Source of the DNA: Candidatus Pseudoruminococcus merdavium | Lineage (GTDB): Bacteria; Bacillota; Clostridia; Oscillospirales; Ruminococcaceae | Reading direction: 5' to 3' | NCBI GenBank assembly: GCA_904419745.1 | Contig: CAJFSS010000007.1 | Location: 64,001-117,573 of the forward strand | DNA: 53,573 bases | Shown here: one piece after another, positions 50,544 to 53,573 of the stretch | Numbering within the stretch: the first letter of the stretch is position 1 | Layout: each line of letters opens with the position of its first letter | Translations under genes and position numbers: made by a program | The notes under the pieces: generated by a model | Databases searched by the model: none | Seen by the model: the letters and a program-made list of their open reading frames with translations, nothing else | Told to the model about the DNA's origin: nothing

Positions 50544-51863
50544 ATGTCAAATTACCCTCAGGGGCTGCTTGACTTTATCCAACAGTCTCCCAGCTGTTTC
50601 CATGCCATTGATATCATTAAAAAGCAGTTGACGGCTAATGGGTTTCTTCAACTACTGGAATCCGATTCCTGGGAACTGGAGGCGGGAAAAAGCTATTTTG
50701 TTACCCGCAATCTCTCTTCAATCATTGCATTTAAAGTACCTCGCCCAGATTTTGTAAGTTTTCATATTGTTGCAAGCCACAGCGATTCGCCGACATTTAA
50801 AATTAAAGAAAATGCAGAACTGGAAGTTAGCCGCGCAGGCGCCAAATATACACAACTCAATACGGAACGCTATGGTGGGATGTTATGTGCTCCTTGGTTT
50901 GACCGCCCTCTTTCTGTAGCAGGCAGAGTGGTAACACAGGAAAATGGAAAAATTCAGACTCACCTTGTCAATATTGATAGGGATTTGGTTCTGATTCCAA
51001 ACCTTGCTATCCATATGAATCGTCAGGCAAATGATGGATACGCTTATAATGCACAAAAAGATATGGTCCCCTTGTTTGGGGATGGATGTGCCAAAGGCAG
51101 TTTTTTAAAAACTGTCGCTGATTCCTGTAACATCAGCGAAAAAGATATCCTTTCCACAGACCTCTTTTTATATAACCGGATGCCGGGTACTATCTGGGGA
51201 GCCAATGAAGAGTTTATTTCCAGCCCAAAACTCGACGATTTGGAATGCGCCTATACGTCCCTTCAAGCTTTTTTAAATGCATCGCATAATAAAAGTGCCT
51301 CCATCTACTGTGTTTTTGATAATGAGGAAGTTGGCAGTGGAACCAAGCAGGGCGCGGATTCCACCTTTTTACAGGATGTTCTAGGTCGTATCAATTCCGC
51401 ATTCGGGCGTACACGGGAGCAATTCCATATGGCTGTTGCTTCCAGCTTCATGCTCTCTGCTGATAATGCTCATGCCATCCATCCTAACCATATGGACGTT
51501 TCTGATCCAACAAACCTGGTAGAGATGAATCAAGGCATTGTTATTAAATACAATGCAAATCAAAAATACACAACGGATGCTGTATCGGCTGCTGTTTTCA
51601 AAAACATCTGCAATCAAGCAGGGGTTCCATACCAATCTTTTACAAACCGTTCCGACATGCTTGGCGGTTCCACTCTCGGGAATATCTCAAATGCACATGT
51701 CTCACTCAATACAGTTGACATCGGTCTAGCCCAGCTTGCCATGCATTCTTGTTATGAAACAGCGGGTATCAAAGATATTGATTACATGATTGAGGGAATC
51801 AAAGCTTTCTACAACTCCTGTATTTCTATGGATGCAGACGGTATCTATCAAATCGAGCGGTAG
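50544..51863 (+). CDS. M18 family aminopeptidase
   Basis: A 439-residue di-metal aminopeptidase of the aspartyl-aminopeptidase type, forming large cytoplasmic oligomers. Metal and catalytic residues are visible in HIVASHSDSPTFKIK, SPKLDDLECAY, VFDNEEVGSGTKQGADS and LSADNAHAIHPNH, with FTNRSDMLGGSTLG and VDIGLAQLAMHS late in the protein. The ATG at 50544 follows AAAGGAG at eight bases; the GTG three codons earlier overlaps the ribosome site. A strong terminator follows. It is a single-gene unit. Confidence 0.95.
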   Translation: MSNYPQGLLDFIQQSPSCFHAIDIIKKQLTANGFLQLLESDSWELEAGKSYFVTRNLSSIIAFKVPRPDFVSFHIVASHSDSPTFKIKENAELEVSRAGAKYTQLNTERYGGMLCAPWFDRPLSVAGRVVTQENGKIQTHLVNIDRDLVLIPNLAIHMNRQANDGYAYNAQKDMVPLFGDGCAKGSFLKTVADSCNISEKDILSTDLFLYNRMPGTIWGANEEFISSPKLDDLECAYTSLQAFLNASHNKSASIYCVFDNEEVGSGTKQGADSTFLQDVLGRINSAFGRTREQFHMAVASSFMLSADNAHAIHPNHMDVSDPTNLVEMNQGIVIKYNANQKYTTDAVSAAVFKNICNQAGVPYQSFTNRSDMLGGSTLGNISNAHVSLNTVDIGLAQLAMHSCYETAGIKDIDYMIEGIKAFYNSCISMDADGIYQIER

Positions 51864-51881
51864 AAATTCACTTATTATGAT

Positions 51882-51926
51882 AAAAAAGAGACCATAGGAT
51901 AAGGATAGTCCTATGGTCTCTTTTTT
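51882..51926 (+). terminator. terminator of the M18 aminopeptidase gene
   Basis: An 18-bp stem AAAAAAGAGACCATAGGA/TCCTATGGTCTCTTTTTT with a 9-base loop. Confidence 0.93.
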
Positions 51927-51982
51927 ATCGAAGTGTAATGGATGGCCCTCAATAGAGCCGGCGGGCTTTAACTAACAAAAGC

Positions 51983-52016
51983 AAAAAGACACCTGTACAA
52001 AACCAAGTGTCTTTTT
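51983..52016 (-). terminator. terminator of tRNA-Gln
   Basis: AAAAAGACAC (51983-51992) and GTGTCTTTTT (52007-52016) pair; on the minus strand the T run follows directly, six bases beyond the tRNA CCA end. A short GCCGGCGGGCT repeat lies just beyond at 51954-51964. Confidence 0.75.
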
Positions 52017-52021
52017 GTTGA

Positions 52022-52095
52022 TGGTTGCGGAACTAGGATTTGAACCCAGACAAACAGAGTCAGAGTCTGCCGTGCTACCATTACACAATTCCGCA
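52022..52095 (-). tRNA. tRNA-Gln (anticodon CTG)
   Basis: A complete cloverleaf with encoded CCA. The acceptor stem TGCGGAA pairs with TTCCGCA; the D-arm GTGTAATGGTAGCAC, the anticodon arm GCAGA-CTCTGAC-TCTGT and the T-arm CTGGG-TTCAAAT-CCTAG are all formed. The anticodon CTG reads CAG. The promoter is 52145-52173. Confidence 0.95.
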
Positions 52096-52144
52096 ATATT
52101 CATTTTTCAGTCATGAAATTGTCTCTTTCCTGACTGCAAGAGTT

Positions 52145-52173
52145 ATTATATCTCAGTAAAAAGCAAAAGTCAA
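52145..52173 (-). promoter_or_regulatory. sigma-A promoter of tRNA-Gln
   Basis: TTGACT (52173-52168), 17-bp spacer, TATAAT (52150-52145) on the minus strand, about 50 bases ahead of the tRNA 5' end. Confidence 0.8.
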
Positions 52174-52330
52174 GCATTTTTTTCATTTTTCATAAACAAT
52201 TTTTGGATTTCATAATTCTTTAATCAGTAACACCGCACATGTTATCTTTAAGCTCACAAAACCAATTCCATAACCCGTTTTCGGCAATTCTTTTTTGTTC
52301 ATTAGAAATTTATCCAAAACTCTTGATAAA

Positions 52331-52367
52331 GAAAGGCAGAGGCTTTCCAATAAAAACCCCTGCCCTT
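52331..52367 (-). terminator. terminator of mazF
   Basis: AAAGGCAGAGG (52332-52342) pairs with CCCCTGCCCTT-type sequence (52357-52367), followed by TCTTTAT on the minus strand. Confidence 0.55.
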
Positions 52368-52378
52368 CATAAAAAACT

Positions 52379-52753
52379 CTAGACAATACCAGATATCCGT
52401 TGGTTAGCATTTGGTAATCCGAAACTAATAGATAATGCACGATCCACGGCATTCATGGATTCATGGTCAAGTTTCCCCATTTTTTCTTTCAGGCGTTTTT
52501 TATCGATTGTACGGATCTGTTCGAGCAAAACGACGGAATTTTTTGCAAGGCCACAATGATGGGCATCCAGTTCAATATGGGTCGGCAACTTTGCCTTGTC
52601 CCTTTGACTGGTGATTGCAGCCGCAATTACAGTAGGACTATATTTATTTCCAATATCATTTTGTACGATTAAAACCGGGCGCACGCCGCCCTGTTCTGAG
52701 CCCACAACAGGGCTAAGATCCGCATAATAAATATCTCCTCTTTTTAAAGTCAT
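52379..52753 (-). CDS. mazF: MazF/PemK (EndoA) mRNA interferase
   Basis: A 124-residue toxin-type endoribonuclease cutting single-stranded mRNA. The start [18 protein letters not shown] follows GGAG at ten bases. The conserved core is [33 protein letters not shown] and [16 protein letters not shown], and the C-terminal helix is ALSISFGL. In most Firmicutes the EndoAI antitoxin gene is directly upstream. Here the 570 bases upstream hold no such gene, only a possible 14-codon leader and an inverted repeat (52804-52829). The antitoxin must be elsewhere, divergent, or lost. Confidence 0.93.
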   Translation of the reverse strand: MTLKRGDIYYADLSPVVGSEQGGVRPVLIVQNDIGNKYSPTVIAAAITSQRDKAKLPTHIELDAHHCGLAKNSVVLLEQIRTIDKKRLKEKMGKLDHESMNAVDRALSISFGLPNANQRISGIV

Positions 52754-52803
52754 ATGCTTCACGCTCCGAATAGAAACTGTTTTTGAACACTTCTATTGTT
52801 GCC

Positions 52804-52829
52804 TGCAATGACATATTTTAATCATTGCA
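52804..52829 (-). other. inverted repeat upstream of mazF
   Basis: TGCAATGA (52804-52811) and TCATTGCA (52822-52829) form a perfect 8-bp inverted repeat with a ten-base AT loop. It lies 50 bases upstream of the mazF start and overlaps the end of the possible leader frame. It may be an operator for a regulator or a structural element of the mRNA. Confidence 0.5.
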
Positions 52830-52862
52830 GAATCGAATTTTCAAAGCATTCTGAGGAGTCAT
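52818..52862 (-). CDS. possible 14-residue leader peptide of mazF
   Basis: An ATG at 52862 behind GGGAGGAACGC opens a frame MTPQNALKIRFCND that ends in TAA inside the loop of the inverted repeat 52804-52829. The ribosome site is better than that of mazF itself. It has no similarity to EndoAI antitoxins and could be chance. A leader peptide that controls mazF translation is an inference. Confidence 0.25.
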   Translation of the reverse strand: MTPQNALKIRFCND

Positions 52863-53134
52863 ATGCGTTCCTCCCTATTATTGTATTTCCGTTGTCCACA
52901 TTTTGACATTCAGGGAATTTTTTAAAAAAGAAAAAACTCGGATAGACAGTTCAATGTTCAGCCATTTCCTCTTCATTTCTCTTCCTGAGGGAAGGAAAAA
53001 TTTTTTCAGCTACTTTTTCCCATTGCAAAAACAGTGTGCCGAAGATAGCACTTCATAGATGCAGGCGAATCCCAATACTCTTCCTGGTTCGACACTTCCT
53101 TCAACACTAATCCAATGAAAAACTATGACAGAGA
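52863..53134. other. gene-free stretch between mazF leader and tRNA repeats
   Basis: About 270 bases without a plausible frame or RNA. On the minus strand TACAAT near 52880 could be a -10 box for mazF, with no good -35. I see nothing else. Confidence 0.4.
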
Positions 53135-53198
53135 GGAGCCACTGAATTTCCTCAGCAGCTCCTCCATCTGGAGCGGGTTACGAGGCTCGAACTCGCTA
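53135..53198. repeat. 64-bp direct repeat, copy 1 (contains tRNA-Gly 3' fragment)
   Basis: It repeats 53296-53359 at 63 of 64 positions (one C/T change in the T-loop). It holds the 3' flank of tRNA-Gly and the last 30 bases of the tRNA. The copies start 161 bases apart. Confidence 0.85.
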
Positions 53199-53199
53199 T
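53169..53199 (-). pseudogene. tRNA-Gly 3'-end fragment
   Basis: CCA, discriminator, the 3' acceptor strand and most of the T-arm of tRNA-Gly are present (GCGAG-TTCGAGC-CTCGT then AACCCGC), but the anticodon and D-arm are missing. In their place are two palindromes (53204-53230 and 53235-53265). It cannot be a functional tRNA. Confidence 0.8.
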
Positions 53200-53203
53200 C
53201 TCA

Positions 53204-53230
53204 CCCCACAAAAACTCCGTTTTCGCGGGG
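53204..53230. repeat. perfect-pairing palindrome next to the tRNA-Gly fragment
   Basis: Twelve consecutive pairs (with G-T pairs on the minus-strand RNA) around a 3-base loop: the CCCC...GGGG ends enclose ACAAAAACTCCGTTTTCGC. Confidence 0.7.
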
Positions 53231-53234
53231 ACCC

Positions 53235-53265
53235 CTACCTCCGATTTCAAAAACGGTGGAGGTAG
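53235..53265. repeat. palindrome carrying the tRNA-Gly variable-region sequence
   Basis: CTACCTCC (53235-53242) and GGAGGTAG (53258-53265) pair over a 15-base loop. CTACCTCC also occurs in the intact tRNA-Gly genes at the anticodon/variable border, which suggests the palindrome is built from tRNA sequence. Confidence 0.55.
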
Positions 53266-53295
53266 CTCCTTCTCATTCCTTTCCAATAAGCAAAT

Positions 53296-53359
53296 GGAGC
53301 CACTGAATTTCCTCAGCAGCTCCTCCATCTGGAGCGGGTTACGAGGTTCGAACTCGCTA
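53296..53359. repeat. 64-bp direct repeat, copy 2 (intact tRNA-Gly 3' end)
   Basis: Partner of 53135-53198. It comprises the 3' half of the intact tRNA-Gly and 34 bases of flank, which can fold as an 11-bp hairpin (GGAGC...GCTCC). Confidence 0.85.
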
Positions 53360-53405
53360 CCTCCACCTTGGCAAGGTGGCGCTCTACCAGATGAGCTAAA
53401 CCCGC
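53330..53405 (-). tRNA. tRNA-Gly (anticodon GCC), copy 1
   Basis: A complete cloverleaf with encoded CCA: acceptor GCGGGTT/AACCCGC, D-arm GCTCATCTGGTAGAGC, anticodon arm CCACC-TTGCCAA-GGTGG, T-arm GCGAG-TTCGAAC-CTCGT. The anticodon GCC reads GGC and GGT. Confidence 0.97.
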
Positions 53406-53432
53406 ATGAATTCTATTTTTTAAAATTTTAGA

Positions 53433-53466
53433 AAAAAGACACAAATCAGATGATTTGTGTCTTTTT
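53433..53466 (-). terminator. terminator between the two tRNA-Gly genes
   Basis: A 16-bp stem AAAAAGACACAAATCA/TGATTTGTGTCTTTTT with a 2-base (effectively 4-base) loop. It is downstream of the second tRNA-Gly on the minus strand, so the two tRNAs may be separate transcripts or read-through could join them. Confidence 0.85.
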
Positions 53467-53474
53467 CAAAGAAA

Positions 53475-53550
53475 TGGAGCGGGTTACGAGGCTCGAACTC
53501 GCTACCTCCACCTTGGCAAGGTGGCGCTCTACCAGATGAGCTAAACCCGC
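53475..53550 (-). tRNA. tRNA-Gly (anticodon GCC), copy 2
   Basis: Same structure and anticodon as copy 1, with one base change in the T-loop (TTCGAGC). This changed base is the one found in the fragment at 53169-53199, so the fragment is closer to this copy in the tRNA part. Confidence 0.97.
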
Positions 53551-53573
53551 ATTCAGATGGTGCCTCCGATCGG

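Noticed and set aside
52210-52452. An 80-codon minus-strand frame overlapping the 3' end of mazF
   Set aside because: It runs through the mazF terminator, has no ribosome site, and MazF in the other frame is certain.

Overview
The window looks like chromosome of a spore-forming member of the Clostridia, most like the Oscillospiraceae/Ruminococcaceae group. The reasons are the ribosomal protein L27 with an N-terminal extension next to its cysteine protease Prp, a SpoIVFA/SpoIVFB-like pair behind a sigma-E-type promoter, TepA-YlzJ-FtsK/SpoIIIE order, YmfF/YmfH peptidases, mini-RNase III, DUF1540, and strong AGGAGG ribosome sites. No taxon was checked against a database. Most genes lie on the minus strand. 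Many operons have readable sigma-A promoters (TTGNNN-16/17-TATAAT) and hairpin terminators.

Layout, left to right. 56-1745: a NimA-like flavin protein, a TM2 membrane protein with a Gln/Asn/Pro/Tyr repeat tail, and a 47-residue Asn/Gln-rich protein. 1863-5696: rplU-prp-rpmA, then obg-mrnC-yitT (ribosome assembly and rRNA maturation). 5701-10815: yfmF-ymfH-lgt-folD, preceded by a structured RNA with its own terminator. 10921-15185: HAD phosphatase, an unrecognised membrane-anchored protein behind a second structured leader, DUF1540, Smr-like protein, and a GntR/DUF1648 pair. 15189-22391: tepA-ylzJ-ftsK-ygiQ-MBL-DUF3006, tightly packed. 22479-27409: an accessory-looking cluster with a secreted helical-repeat protein, a secreted cysteine-hydrolase-like protein, tandem paralogous membrane proteins with duplication scars, and a carbon-nitrogen hydrolase. 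27556-32849: LTA-synthase-like enzyme, then ppa-vanY-DUF1177-nitrilase. 32958-36208 (plus): threonine ammonia-lyase and two tandem TPR-like paralogs. 36234-40227: methyltransferase, GNAT, DUF6512, SpoIVFA/SpoIVFB-like pair. 40238-46725: DUF6440, XRE regulator with a small partner, dCTP deaminase, a GH10-like lipoprotein, a CAT-like acetyltransferase overlapping an ABC-F gene, comEA, DUF6506. 46921-51926: XRE-cupin regulator, glycerol dehydrogenase, NahK-like kinase, M18 aminopeptidase. 51983-53573: tRNA-Gln, a MazF without a visible antitoxin, a tRNA-Gly fragment with a 64-bp direct repeat, and two tRNA-Gly(GCC) genes.

The most novel-looking items are the two unassigned structured leaders (10604-10815 and 12490-12671), the envelope cluster at 22479-27409, and the tRNA-Gly fragment with its palindromic spacer (53135-53359). 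I found no CRISPR array, insertion sequence, prophage or rRNA gene. All family names come from reading the translated sequences and remain unverified by search.
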